The notes: generated by a model from the sequence alone, not told the origin. Shown: positions 37,912 through 46,656, counted from the stretch's first letter. The stretch: DNA of 64,000 bases from CAXBDP01 sp041689935 (GCA_041689935.1 JBDNFI010000055.1:1-64000); one strand, 5' to 3'. Numbers and translations: made by a program.

Positions 37912-40047
37912 CTATTCTGCTTTCCCTTTTGTGGTAATTTCGATAACTCCATCTTTCGCCATTTCGCCATACAATGCAATGGCAGATTCTCCTTTTAGCA
38001 CTAGGATGGATTTGATGCTGCTTGCATTCATCGTCTTCAATACAAACCCTGGAGTAACTTTACCATCAATTACATAGAGGACATCACTGGATTGCAAGGA
38101 GCCTTTAAATTTCAAACTTCCTTGAGTACCCTGATTGAGACTAACACTCACGCCCTGACTCAAAATAGTTGGATCTGGGCCATTGCCATGAGAGGTTGTG
38201 ATTTCGATCACTCCTCTCTCAGCATCTTCTCCATAGAGCGTCACCGCAGCATTTCCCTTCAGCACTTTAATTTCTTTTATACTTTTTGGAAGCACGCCCG
38301 CCTCATTCATCGAGGCTACCTTGACTCCATCTACCACCACCAATGGCTCTGAGTATCTAAATCCGACTATGTTGTTTTCCTTCTTCCTTTCCTCTTCTAT
38401 TTGCCTCCTTAATGCTTCTACTTCCTTTTGCATATTGATCCTTGCCTCTTCAAAGTCCACTTCCATTTGGGCTCTCGCTCGCTCCAACTCTCCTCTCATT
38501 ATTTCCTGGTCCTTCATTATCTGCAACTTTGCTTTCTCCAATTCCAGTTTAGAAGCTGTTATTTCCTTTGCTATTTCCGCTTGCTGCTTGGCCAGCTCTT
38601 GCTCCATCTCCACCAACATCTTTTGCTTTTCTTGTTCTGAGATGTTCATCTTTTTTACGTTCTCAGCCGCAGATTGCAATGCTTTCTGAATATCGACCAT
38701 GCCCGACTGCAAGGCTTTTTCAATATTGATTTGCATAGAATCAAAATTGATCATTTTAGCCATGTCCACACTCTTCATAGCTTGCTCCAAAGATTTTTGC
38801 ATTTCTTGCAAGGAGCGCTTTTGAGAAATTTCCATTTTCTCCATGGCTTTCGTCATAGCCGTTGCACTCTTTTTCAACTCCTCGTTTACTGTTTGTGGTA
38901 TCGTGTCATTAACTTTCTGAACAGCCTCTAAAGGTTGCACAGCAATGCTTGTAGGCAAGACCTCAGGAGTTACTTCATCCAGCGAGGCAGACACCACGCG
39001 ACTTGACTTTTCGATACTTTCAGGGCTGTTTTGGCCTTCTGCTACGGGAAGTAGAAATAGCATCGCTAATATGATCGCCAGTGCGCTCATATTGCCCGTG
39101 TAATTATTTGATTCAGTTTGATTTTTCATGCCAAATATTCTTGAAATTCTGTTGAGTAAATAATGCTGATTATTGTTGAATGCCATAGCCACTTCATTGC
39201 TCTCCCAAGCCTTTACATTTGCTAAGGCTTGGGCCAAGGCGGGAGGGTTGTCAGTAAGATCAAGAGCAAACGCATCGCAGGCAAATTCTCTTTCTTCTGC
39301 CAAAATCCGCTGCATCCACCACATGGCAGGATGATAAAATAAAAGTGCTTTGGCCAATGAGCATAAAGTTTGAGTCAGCATATCACTGCGAAGAATATGG
39401 GCTATTTCATGGGCCAATATGGCCTCCACCTCGCTAGGATGTAAAGAGCTAATCATCCCAATCGGAAATAATATCACCGGCTTGAAAATGCCTGCCACCA
39501 AAGGCGCATTTACTTTTGCTGATTCTAATACCCTCACTTTTAGCAATATGGAAAATTTTCTTACCCATTTTTCCATGTATTTGTTTGCAATAGCAGGCGC
39601 TGAGCTTACCTTATGGGTTTTGAGTCTATTTACATACCACAAACCACCCGCAAATCGAATGAGGAAAATACCTACCCCCAGCAACCATGCATAGACCATA
39701 TAATGCATATTGGCAAATACCCAAGCTTCTATTTTCACCAAAATACTTGGCGCAGCCTCCATTGGCTCAGTGGTCGATTTCATCGACAGCAATTCTTGGA
39801 AAGACAAGCCTCCAAATGATGCCCCCACCACTGGCATATATTGAAACATATACCATGCGAAGGTGCCTAAAAATGCGATTACCGACAGGGAAATGCCTGT
39901 AAGCAATAAGCCAAATCGCTGCTTCGGATCGCGCAACCAATCCATTTGCAGCACAGTAAATAGGATGATGCCGATAATGCCAATTTGCCAAAGGGAATGG
40001 AATAAAGACCAGGCCGCAGATTGAATAATTTGTTCCAAGCTAATCAT
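37912..40047 (-). CDS. BlaR1-type M56 membrane protease with coiled coil and two plug-like repeats
   Basis: 711 residues. Four N-terminal transmembrane helices (to ~residue 330) hold a cytoplasmic gluzincin site: HEIAH near residue 213 in AILAHEIAHILRSD, with the third ligand in EEREFACDAFALDL. A long Gln/Glu/Lys-rich coiled coil follows (~390-560). The C-terminus has two copies of a TonB-receptor-plug-like repeat: PLVVVDGVKV with IKVLKGNAAVTLYGEDAERG and VIEITT, and VLYVIDGKVT with ILVLKGESAIALYGEMAKDG and VIEITT. The usual BlaR1 penicillin-binding sensor domain is absent; the plug repeats take its place. It overlaps the BlaI gene by 8 bases. By analogy it cleaves that repressor on sensing an envelope signal. 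Confidence 0.85.
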   Translation of the reverse strand: MISLEQIIQSAAWSLFHSLWQIGIIGIILFTVLQMDWLRDPKQRFGLLLTGISLSVIAFLGTFAWYMFQYMPVVGASFGGLSFQELLSMKSTTEPMEAAPSILVKIEAWVFANMHYMVYAWLLGVGIFLIRFAGGLWYVNRLKTHKVSSAPAIANKYMEKWVRKFSILLKVRVLESAKVNAPLVAGIFKPVILFPIGMISSLHPSEVEAILAHEIAHILRSDMLTQTLCSLAKALLFYHPAMWWMQRILAEEREFACDAFALDLTDNPPALAQALANVKAWESNEVAMAFNNNQHYLLNRISRIFGMKNQTESNNYTGNMSALAIILAMLFLLPVAEGQNSPESIEKSSRVVSASLDEVTPEVLPTSIAVQPLEAVQKVNDTIPQTVNEELKKSATAMTKAMEKMEISQKRSLQEMQKSLEQAMKSVDMAKMINFDSMQINIEKALQSGMVDIQKALQSAAENVKKMNISEQEKQKMLVEMEQELAKQQAEIAKEITASKLELEKAKLQIMKDQEIMRGELERARAQMEVDFEEARINMQKEVEALRRQIEEERKKENNIVGFRYSEPLVVVDGVKVASMNEAGVLPKSIKEIKVLKGNAAVTLYGEDAERGVIEITTSHGNGPDPTILSQGVSVSLNQGTQGSLKFKGSLQSSDVLYVIDGKVTPGFVLKTMNASSIKSILVLKGESAIALYGEMAKDGVIEITTKGKAE

Positions 40048-40414
40048 TCGCTCCTCCTTCCATCTTTTTAATCAACGCCTTGATCTTCACTAATTCCTCC
40101 TTGCTCGTTGTATTACGACCTAAGGCCTGCATCACCAGCTCCGAAGCGGAGCCGTTGAATGCCGCATCCAAAAACCGATCGATCAACGCTCCTTTGGCCT
40201 CTTTCTCATCCACCGCAGGAGTATAAATATGGCTTCGCTGTTCTTCTTCTCTATTCAGCAAACCTTTTTTATGCATTATCTGCATCAATTTGAGCGTAGT
40301 GGTATAGCCAGCATCCTTTTCCTTGCTTAGCTCCTCATGCACTACTCTCACAGTGCTTGGTCCCTTTGCCCAAAGGATGTTGAGGATTTCTAATTCTGAT
40401 TCTGTTGGTTTCAT
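40040..40414 (-). CDS. BlaI/MecI-family transcriptional repressor
   Basis: 124 residues from ATG 40414 (MKPTESELEILNILWAKGPS), the conserved BlaI start; a TTG further upstream adds eight unlikely residues. Winged helix with TVRVVHEELSKEKDAGYTTT and LKLMQIMHKKGLLNREE is typical, followed by a C-terminal dimerisation helix region containing the zone cleaved in BlaI/MecI homologues. It is predicted to repress its own operon until cleaved by the M56 partner. Two 16-bp dyads lie at and upstream of the start. Confidence 0.92.
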   Translation of the reverse strand: MKPTESELEILNILWAKGPSTVRVVHEELSKEKDAGYTTTLKLMQIMHKKGLLNREEEQRSHIYTPAVDEKEAKGALIDRFLDAAFNGSASELVMQALGRNTTSKEELVKIKALIKKMEGGAND

Positions 40415-40415
40415 A

Positions 40416-40431
40416 TACGACTGTTTTCGTA
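40416..40431. promoter_or_regulatory. Candidate BlaI operator 1
   Basis: TACGA-N6-TCGTA dyad immediately next to the BlaI start codon. The same dyad with the same spacing recurs at 40473-40488, so a protein binding here would block transcription or translation start. The half-sites resemble the TACA/TGTA sites of known BlaI/MecI repressors but carry CG. Confidence 0.65.
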
Positions 40432-40472
40432 GATACAATTATATGCCATTGATTTCGTAAATCAAAATTATA

Positions 40473-40488
40473 TACGATATTTTTCGTA
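40473..40488. promoter_or_regulatory. Candidate BlaI operator 2
   Basis: Second TACGA-N6-TCGTA dyad, 57 bases from the first and between the PLP decarboxylase end and the BlaI start, where the promoter should be. A lone half-site TCGTA lies between the two (about 40455-40459). Two spaced identical dyads support cooperative repressor binding. Confidence 0.65.
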
Positions 40489-40510
40489 GATGGTTTACTT
40501 TCGGGTGAAA

Positions 40511-41935
40511 TTAATCTTTCTGGAGAGATGCAGCAGTTTCTACGATTAGCTGCCAAGCATGCTGTACATGCTCCATACTCACATGGAAGTTGCCGGGGAC
40601 CAATCGTAGTGTGTATTTACCATTGAGCTTGGTATGGGTGATAAAAATTTTCCCTGTGGCGTTTACAGCATTCAATAAACGCTCGTTGAATTGGTCAATC
40701 TCAGGTTCATTGGTACACTGAGGCGGGAGGTATCGGAAGCATACTAGATTTAACGGGACGGGTGCCATCAGCTGAAAGGATGAATGGTTTTCAACTTCCG
40801 TTTTCAGCCATTGCCCCATAGCATTATGCGCTCGTATCTTGGCTTGCAAGCCTTCTACGCCATAGCTACGAATCACAAACCATAACTTCAGCGCCCTAAA
40901 TCGTCGCCCAAGCTGAATATGCCAATCCCGATAATTGGTCACTTCTTCATCATTATTCGTTTTGAGGTATTCTGGATTTACCGAGAATGTTCTCTTCAGT
41001 GCCTGTGCATCTTTGACGAAATATACTGAGCAATCGAAATTGACAAACATCCATTTGTGTGGATTGAACACAAAGCTATCGGCTTTCTCCATTCCTTTGG
41101 CCATATAGCGGCATTCTGGCAATAATAGCGCAGCACCTGCATAGGCGGCATCCACGTGATGCCAAATACCAAAAGCCTCACAAATACTTCCTATAGCGTC
41201 GATTGGATCGAGCGCAGTGCTGCTCGTGGTACCTAATGCCGATACCACACACAGCGGACGAAAACCCTCCCGCTTGTCTTGCTCGATTTGGGCTTGCAGG
41301 GCATCTGGCAACATCGCAAAATGCTCGTCCGTAGGAATTCTCCTTAGATTTTGGATGCCTATTCCTGCAATTTTTACGGCTTTATCAATAGAACTATGCA
41401 CCTGATCTGAGCTATAGATTACATATTTCTCTTGTGCTGAAAAACCTCTTTCGTTAATCGCCCAGTTGGAGGCTTTTTCTCTTGCAGAAAGGATCGCCGC
41501 CAAGGTAGCAGAAGAAGCTGTATCCTGAATAACGCCTTGCATATTCGCTGGCAAATCAAGCATTTGCCTAAGCCACTGCATCATTTGCTCTTCCAGTTCT
41601 GTCGCAGCAGGCGAGGTGAGCCAAAGCATCCCTTGTGTACCTAGGCTGGCCATCATCATTTCGGCTAATATGGACGCTTCACTTTTGGAGGCAGGGAAGT
41701 AGGCAAAGAAATTTGAGCTGCCCCAGTGAGTGATTCCGGGCATAATGATTTTATCCACATCGGCCATTATTTGCTCGAATGGCTCGGCGGTAGCGGGAGG
41801 TAAAGTAGGCAATTGCGCTTTGATATCGCCCGGCTTCACTTGTGACATCACGGGATAGGTATCTACCTGCTCCAAATAATCGGCCATCCAATCTACCATC
41901 TGATGCGCCTGCTTTCTAAAATCTCCCTTATCCAT
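40511..41935 (-). CDS. PLP-dependent aromatic/group II amino-acid decarboxylase
   Basis: 474 residues, the full length of the aromatic-L-amino-acid decarboxylase family. The PLP lysine is in NPHKWMFVNFDCS (about residue 300), the cofactor-binding Asp in WHHVDAAYAGAALLLPE, and the substrate-loop region follows. Such enzymes decarboxylate tryptophan, tyrosine, phenylalanine or DOPA to amines; which one is not decided by sequence alone. It is transcribed towards the BlaI locus but ends before the operators, so it is probably a separate unit. Octamers at 40723, 41266 and 41793. Confidence 0.87.
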   Translation of the reverse strand: MDKGDFRKQAHQMVDWMADYLEQVDTYPVMSQVKPGDIKAQLPTLPPATAEPFEQIMADVDKIIMPGITHWGSSNFFAYFPASKSEASILAEMMMASLGTQGMLWLTSPAATELEEQMMQWLRQMLDLPANMQGVIQDTASSATLAAILSAREKASNWAINERGFSAQEKYVIYSSDQVHSSIDKAVKIAGIGIQNLRRIPTDEHFAMLPDALQAQIEQDKREGFRPLCVVSALGTTSSTALDPIDAIGSICEAFGIWHHVDAAYAGAALLLPECRYMAKGMEKADSFVFNPHKWMFVNFDCSVYFVKDAQALKRTFSVNPEYLKTNNDEEVTNYRDWHIQLGRRFRALKLWFVIRSYGVEGLQAKIRAHNAMGQWLKTEVENHSSFQLMAPVPLNLVCFRYLPPQCTNEPEIDQFNERLLNAVNATGKIFITHTKLNGKYTLRLVPGNFHVSMEHVQHAWQLIVETAASLQKD

Positions 41936-42050
41936 GACTGTGTACTTGATCTAATAAGCAAGTACGGGAGATCGGGCGAATTGTGAAAGAGAAATTTTGA
42001 GGGATTGGTGGCGGAATAGAATTATTTGCCCACTAAAGATATGCTACACA

Positions 42051-42575
42051 CTACCCAACCTTATCCGATACATAATCGGCGATAAGCTGTACTTCGGGAT
42101 CATTTACAATTTTGCCGTATTTTAGCTGAGGCCCGTAAGTATGGATAAATATAGGCTTGCCGATGGCTGTCCGATACTGATAAATTGCCTTGTCCTTATC
42201 ATAAATGATGTGAACGACTTTAGCCAAGTCGTTCACATAGTTTTGATAGAGGTCTTCACTTACCTCGCCTATTAGCAGTACGGTCAGGTTCTTCCCTAAG
42301 GCGTGTAGGTTTTGTTTGATACTATTTAGGTTTAGGGTAGTGCATACACAATCGGCATCGGCCATTATAAGGTAGTAGTATTGGTCACTCGTATTGTCTT
42401 GGATATTTGTCCGATGCTGTTCGTTCATATACTTTACCAGACCATCGAAGTACTTATAATCACTCTTATAGGAAGAGCAGGAAAAAAGAAAGCTGCTAAA
42501 AAGTAATACCAAGCCAAAATAATTCATCGCGCTACGAATACTTAAAAAGGGATTTCTATTTATCCGTTTTATCAT
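42051..42575 (-). CDS. Small lipoprotein, function unknown
   Basis: 174 residues as written; a start at M17 (42527) would give a clean lipoprotein signal MNYFGLVLLFSSFLFSC. The mature part has a DADCVCTTLNLNSIKQN segment with two Cys and a mixed alpha/beta pattern with KNLTVLLIGEVSEDLY, suggestive of a thioredoxin-like fold but without a C-x-x-C in the right place. It overlaps the DUF4221-type gene by 4 bases (ATGA), so both are probably co-translated. I do not recognise a specific family. Confidence 0.6.
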   Translation of the reverse strand: MIKRINRNPFLSIRSAMNYFGLVLLFSSFLFSCSSYKSDYKYFDGLVKYMNEQHRTNIQDNTSDQYYYLIMADADCVCTTLNLNSIKQNLHALGKNLTVLLIGEVSEDLYQNYVNDLAKVVHIIYDKDKAIYQYRTAIGKPIFIHTYGPQLKYGKIVNDPEVQLIADYVSDKVG

Positions 42576-43852
42576 TCCTCAACCTTTCTAAGCTCGTACT
42601 TATACTTAATAATAAACTCATCATCTGATTTATGATGAACTTGATCTGGACCCACGTAGAAGCCATTGGCCACTGCTAGGTTTTTGAATACACCAAATTG
42701 AGACTTCTCTATTAAGGTTTCACCTACCTTCTCAAAGTTCTTATCTAATATAATTATAGATGAACGGCGATTTTCTCCTTTGTTCCTTTTGCCATCTGGC
42801 ATCCTAGCGACTTGGTCGTGGTGGATAACCCTAGTGTATAAGTTCAGCTCACTATGGTAGTTTATCCCTTCATAAAAAGGCACACTAATTCGATAATCCC
42901 AACTGACTTCTCTGTCGTTATACTCACTTCTGCTTAAGGGCGCTGGTAGTTTGTTTACATATTTTGATGATACCGGCTTTTTAAAAAGCAACTCACTTGA
43001 GTTTACATTGTATCCGTATACATAATGATCCATTGGGTATGTCACCAACAAAGTGTCCCCTTTTAGCATTTTTCTAGCAAAAGCCAAATCAGTTGGGTAG
43101 GCAGAATTTTTCACCCTAGAGTAAGTATTCTCAGGCGTTTCGTAATAGTGCTCTAATTTTTTGGTTTCCAAATTGAATATGGCTGTATGCGCCGCTTTAG
43201 ATACATCAGGATAGTACTTCTCAAATGCCTCAGGTATGGTAAATGATAAAATTACCCGATTTTCACCTACTATTAGCGGAAACGCTCCCGAAAAGTACGA
43301 AGGATTGACAGCAGAATATATTCCAATAACTTGGCTTGGAAAAAGACTTACTTTCCCAAAATCAATCGTTTTAAGTGGTTTGCCATCTGCTGAAATCTCA
43401 TAAAGGTTTATATAAGGTATGCTACCTATAGCAAGTATTCTTTTATCATCATATAAGCTAAAATTATCTAAATCTTCTTTATAAAAATTTGGATCGAAGC
43501 TTATCCGCTTTACATATTTATGATTGGTCAAATCATATACATCTAAAGACCATTTATTTCTGATTGAAAGTGTATACAATAATGAATCACTAAAAATAAA
43601 CTTTACATGAGGATTATAATCAGCAGAATCAGGTACTACAATAGAGAAGCTATCTACCAAAACTAATTCATACTGCTCCTGATAAGGTTGGTCTGGAGCT
43701 TCCAAAAAATCAGTAAGATCAATTTCATCTCCGCTGCAAGAGGATAAAAAAATTGAGGTACTTGCCACAATGATTATTAGTGCTAAACAGGAATTTTTAC
43801 ACTCAATAAGCAAGTACTTGCTGAAATTCAATGAGTTAAATCTACTTTTCAT
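42572..43852 (-). CDS. DUF4221-type lipoprotein
   Basis: 426 residues with a hydrophobic signal (residues ~22-40) ending in IFLSSC, a lipoprotein site. The body is a beta-propeller-like protein (IRNKWSLDVYDLTNHKYVKR, then GENRVILSFTIPE) like the 14548-15693 protein, of the DUF4221 type found in Cytophagales. It lies upstream of and overlaps the small lipoprotein gene. Such lipoproteins are often found in several copies per genome; role unknown. GC is slightly lower than in neighbouring genes and it lacks the octamer. Confidence 0.6.
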   Translation of the reverse strand: MKSRFNSLNFSKYLLIECKNSCLALIIIVASTSIFLSSCSGDEIDLTDFLEAPDQPYQEQYELVLVDSFSIVVPDSADYNPHVKFIFSDSLLYTLSIRNKWSLDVYDLTNHKYVKRISFDPNFYKEDLDNFSLYDDKRILAIGSIPYINLYEISADGKPLKTIDFGKVSLFPSQVIGIYSAVNPSYFSGAFPLIVGENRVILSFTIPEAFEKYYPDVSKAAHTAIFNLETKKLEHYYETPENTYSRVKNSAYPTDLAFARKMLKGDTLLVTYPMDHYVYGYNVNSSELLFKKPVSSKYVNKLPAPLSRSEYNDREVSWDYRISVPFYEGINYHSELNLYTRVIHHDQVARMPDGKRNKGENRRSSIIILDKNFEKVGETLIEKSQFGVFKNLAVANGFYVGPDQVHHKSDDEFIIKYKYELRKVEE

Positions 43853-44021
43853 ATTATTGAATTATTGAATAAATATAAATTATTCTTCTTAATACAAAAA
43901 TAATTCTTTAACTAAATTTCCACGAATGATTTAAGTTTTATTGGAATAACTCAGCCGCTACGTGATAAAGTGGGATGCGAATAAACTATTCTCTGATTCT
44001 TGGTGATTTTTTGTCTTTAAA

Positions 44022-44621
44022 TCATTCCTGAAACTTCGTATTTCTATCAAATCGATACCAGCCAAAAATCATAAGTGAAAATCCTCCCGCTACTAATACA
44101 TAGCTAACTGGAAGGCTCCAATTTGAAACTATCACAGCGAGTAAAATCAATCCTACGCCCAACGCCCAAAATATATCTGCTTTTCTTGACCGCCTTTTGA
44201 GCGGCATGGCTTTTAATTCTTCCACATTTTGACTTAGAATAAACTTCAATTTTGGGTAATCGGCTATCAGCAAATGGAGATTTAGGAGGATAAGCACAAA
44301 ATTGACATAAGGGGTGCCTTGCCATTCCAAACTCACGGTAACCACCCAGATATTGAGAATAATCGGGAAAGTGAGAATAGCGCCCAATGTGGCAAAGCGC
44401 TGCGACAAAAGGGTAAGTCCCGCTACCACTTGGCTCCATGCGATAAAGCGGGCATACATCCCTAGATTATGCTCGGCAAGCTGCTCCTCCAGCCAAACTG
44501 GCCCAATAAGTCCTGGGAATTTATGATCGGCAAATAGCTTGGCCATGCCTGCGGTAAAGAAGATCAGACCAAGGAAGAACCTAGTAGCAGGAAGGGAAAA
44601 ATGATAGAGCTTTTTGATCAT
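44022..44621 (-). CDS. DoxX-family membrane protein
   Basis: 199 residues from M at 44619-44621 (MIKKLYHFSLPATRFFLGLI). Four to five transmembrane helices; the RFFLGLIFFTAGMAKL start is the DoxX/DoxD signature, continuing with GLTLLSQRFATLGAILTFPI and an NFVLILLNLHLLIADYPKL segment. DoxX-like proteins are linked to quinone or thiol redox in membranes, but this subgroup is uncharacterised. The start is only a few bases from a duplicated piece of the transglycosylase gene, so its original upstream region was replaced or displaced by the insertion. Octamer at 44083. Confidence 0.78.
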   Translation of the reverse strand: MIKKLYHFSLPATRFFLGLIFFTAGMAKLFADHKFPGLIGPVWLEEQLAEHNLGMYARFIAWSQVVAGLTLLSQRFATLGAILTFPIILNIWVVTVSLEWQGTPYVNFVLILLNLHLLIADYPKLKFILSQNVEELKAMPLKRRSRKADIFWALGVGLILLAVIVSNWSLPVSYVLVAGGFSLMIFGWYRFDRNTKFQE

Positions 44622-44628
44622 GGTGGTG

Positions 44629-44794
44629 AATTTCCACACAGATTACAAAGGAATGTTGATTTCATAAAGCTCTCCACGACGAACGGTTAATTTGTCGGTA
44701 CGAAGCCATGGGTTATATAGTTTAATTGTTTTGTAATCCATCCCTTGAGCTTTAGCGAAAGAGATTAAATCCTTAATATCATCGTCGATGGTAA
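44629..44794 (-). repeat. Duplicated 3' end of the lytic transglycosylase gene
   Basis: These 166 bases are about 96 percent identical by eye to 45598-45763, the final ~50 codons and tail of the transglycosylase gene at 45616-46599. The copy is cut at GATGG and passes directly into a REP-like palindrome. With the copy at the real gene it brackets a REP-associated transposase, so the insertion created or used a direct duplication far longer than a normal target-site duplication. Confidence 0.88.
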
Positions 44795-44795
44795 C

Positions 44796-44826
44796 ACATG
44801 CTGGCGCACGCGTTTCGCGTGTGTCT
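44796..44826. repeat. REP-like palindrome, left of the transposase
   Basis: CTGGCGCACGCG-TTT-CGCGTGTGTCTC contains a 6-8 bp GC-rich stem. Its complement resembles the unit repeated at 45506-45535 on the other side of the transposase (GCACACGCGA...CGCGCCAGCG), so the two ends are in inverted orientation, as expected for REP elements mobilised by a RAYT. Confidence 0.65.
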
Positions 44827-44936
44827 CATTTCATGTCTTTTGAATAATCGAAAGTTTGCTGCTAAATTTATTTGATATAATAGAATAATATTAATTGAAT
44901 TGATTCACTTCGTCCATGCTTTAACCAAAAGAAAAA

Positions 44937-45480
44937 TGAGTAGAAATATAAATTTTACAACAAGGAAGGATTGTATTTTGTTAGTGTTGCCACGGTTAAT
45001 TGGATAGATCTATTTGTTAGAGAAGAGTACTTTTCAACACTCATTGAAAGTCTTGATTATTGCCGGAAGAACAAGGGACTGGAAATTTATTGCTGCTGTA
45101 TTATGCCTAGTCATGTTCACTTAATAATAAGAGCTACTGAAAAAAATATAGATACCGTTCTAGGTCGATTTAAAGAGTTTACTTCCAAAAAATTACAAAA
45201 GGAAGTAGAAGAAAATATTCAAGAAAGCCGAAAGGAATGGATATTATGGATGTTCGAAAGGGCTGGGCTAAAGAGCAGTAAAGTGAAAAGCCGACAACTA
45301 TGGCAGCATAATAATAAGCCAATAGAATTGTGGAGTACTAGTGTAATTGACCAAAAGGTCGATTATATTCATAATAATCCTGTTAAAGCTGGCTTTGTAA
45401 CTGAGCCTTGGCATTGGAAATACAGTAGCGCGATTGATTATAGCGGAGGTAAAGGACTTTTAGAAATTGATTCTGTTTAG
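44937..45480 (+). pseudogene. REP-associated tyrosine transposase (Y1/HUH), frameshifted at the N-terminus
   Basis: Y1_Tnp-family protein of about 178 residues. HUH motif HVH lies in CIMPSHVHLIIRA; the catalytic-Tyr helix includes KVDYIHNNPVKAGFV with the family ending EPWHWKYSSAIDY. From 44944 the frame reads KYKFYNKEGLYFVSVATVNW, the conserved N-terminus, but the ATG at 44937 (M-S-R) is one base out of frame, and a TAG stands just before in the correct frame. A single deleted A would explain this. Translation could still begin at TTG 44971, but that loses the first beta strand. Such transposases act on REP palindromes. Context: bounded by REP-like repeats and a duplicated gene end. Confidence 0.72.
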
Positions 45481-45598
45481 AAATAAGCTGGGTGTTGGAA
45501 ATTGGAGGCACACGCGACACGCACGCGCCAGCGTTTGTTTAGAAATAAGCTGGGTGTCAGATATTGGAGGCACACGCGACACGCACGCGCCAGCGTTG
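45475..45598. repeat. Two tandem 62-bp REP-like units
   Basis: Two copies of a 62-base unit (45475-45536 and 45537-45598), starting GTTTAGAAATAAGCTGGGTG and ending in a GC-rich CACACGCGACACGCACGCGC segment followed by CAGCGTT. They differ at only a few bases. The first begins inside the transposase stop codon. They form the right end of the REP/RAYT insertion. Confidence 0.85.
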
Positions 45599-45615
45599 GT
45601 GAATTTCCTCCCAGA

Positions 45616-46599
45616 TTACAAAGGAATTTTGATTTCATAAAGCTCTCCACGACGAACGGTTAATTTGTCGGTACGAAGCCATGGGTTATATAGTTTAAGT
45701 GTTTTGTAATCAATCCCTTGAGCTTTAGCGAAAGAGATTAAATCCTTAATATCATCATCGATGGAGACAATCGTATAGGTATGCGGCTGATACAAATGCT
45801 CTGGCTGGATAATCAAACCGTATTTGCTAGGGCTACTGAGGATTTCTTTGCAGGCAAGTATTCTGAACAAATAGCGGGAGGTTTCGTCATTCAAGAGCAA
45901 TCGGTAATAGTCCGCTTGTTGTTGATCATCCATGGCACGCTGCATGCCGGCCATTCCACGATTATAGGAAGCCGCCACCGTGGTCCAGTTTCCAAACTTC
46001 TCATAGGCCTTGAGCAAATAGCGACAAGCTGCCTCGGTAGCTTTGCTGGGATCGTATCGCTCGTCCACATCGCGGGTTACTTTTAGTCCGTATTCCTTGG
46101 CAGTACCTTCTAGCAATTGCCAAAAACCTACTGCCATAGCTGGAGACACTTTATTCATCAGGTCACTTTCGATAATCGCCAAGTACTTGAAATCATCCGG
46201 CACGCCATATTTGGCCAGAATAGGCTCAATAGCGGGTAACCAGCGGTTCGCCCGCTTGATCATAAATATGGTATTGTTGTGCCAATACGTGTTGATATGC
46301 AGCTCCCGATCGAATCGCTCCCGAATATCCCACACCTCCATATTAACGGCTTCGCTTGCAAAATACAGCTCCGTAGGCAATGGCCAAGATTTGGCATTGG
46401 TAAAGGCTGCCATCTCGGTTGGATTTGCACGGATGGTTTCCGTGAGAGGGTTTTCTGCAGTTGGTTCGTTTACATTGATTTGCGGCTGCAATTCATAGAT
46501 CACAGGCGAATCATTTGCCCCAAATTCTTTGTAGCCAAAATAAGCGAGTAAAAAAATCCAAGGCAAAAACTGCAAAAACGCACGGAAATTATTCTTCAT
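45616..46599 (-). CDS. Lytic transglycosylase (SLT domain), exported
   Basis: 327 residues with an N-terminal hydrophobic signal/anchor (NFRAFLQFLPWIFLLAYFGY). The SLT catalytic domain spans about residues 110-250: YGVPDDFKYLAIIESDLMNK with the catalytic Glu in IIESD, then AVGFWQLLEGTAKEYGL and ASYNRGMAGMQRAM. The C-terminal ~50 residues (YTIVSIDDDIKDLISFAKAQ) resemble a LysM module that binds peptidoglycan. It cleaves glycan strands to 1,6-anhydro products in the periplasm, MltD-like. Its last ~150 bases are duplicated at 44629-44794. Octamer at 45874. Confidence 0.88.
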   Translation of the reverse strand: MKNNFRAFLQFLPWIFLLAYFGYKEFGANDSPVIYELQPQINVNEPTAENPLTETIRANPTEMAAFTNAKSWPLPTELYFASEAVNMEVWDIRERFDRELHINTYWHNNTIFMIKRANRWLPAIEPILAKYGVPDDFKYLAIIESDLMNKVSPAMAVGFWQLLEGTAKEYGLKVTRDVDERYDPSKATEAACRYLLKAYEKFGNWTTVAASYNRGMAGMQRAMDDQQQADYYRLLLNDETSRYLFRILACKEILSSPSKYGLIIQPEHLYQPHTYTIVSIDDDIKDLISFAKAQGIDYKTLKLYNPWLRTDKLTVRRGELYEIKIPL

Positions 46600-46656
46600 A
46601 TCAATCCAAATTCAAGTGTAATACTGTAAGATACACAAGCGCAATGAATCTTAATA

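Noticed and set aside
45475..45598. Tandem repeat as a possible CRISPR array
   Set aside because: Two directly abutting 62-bp units without spacers, next to a REP-type transposase; no cas genes.
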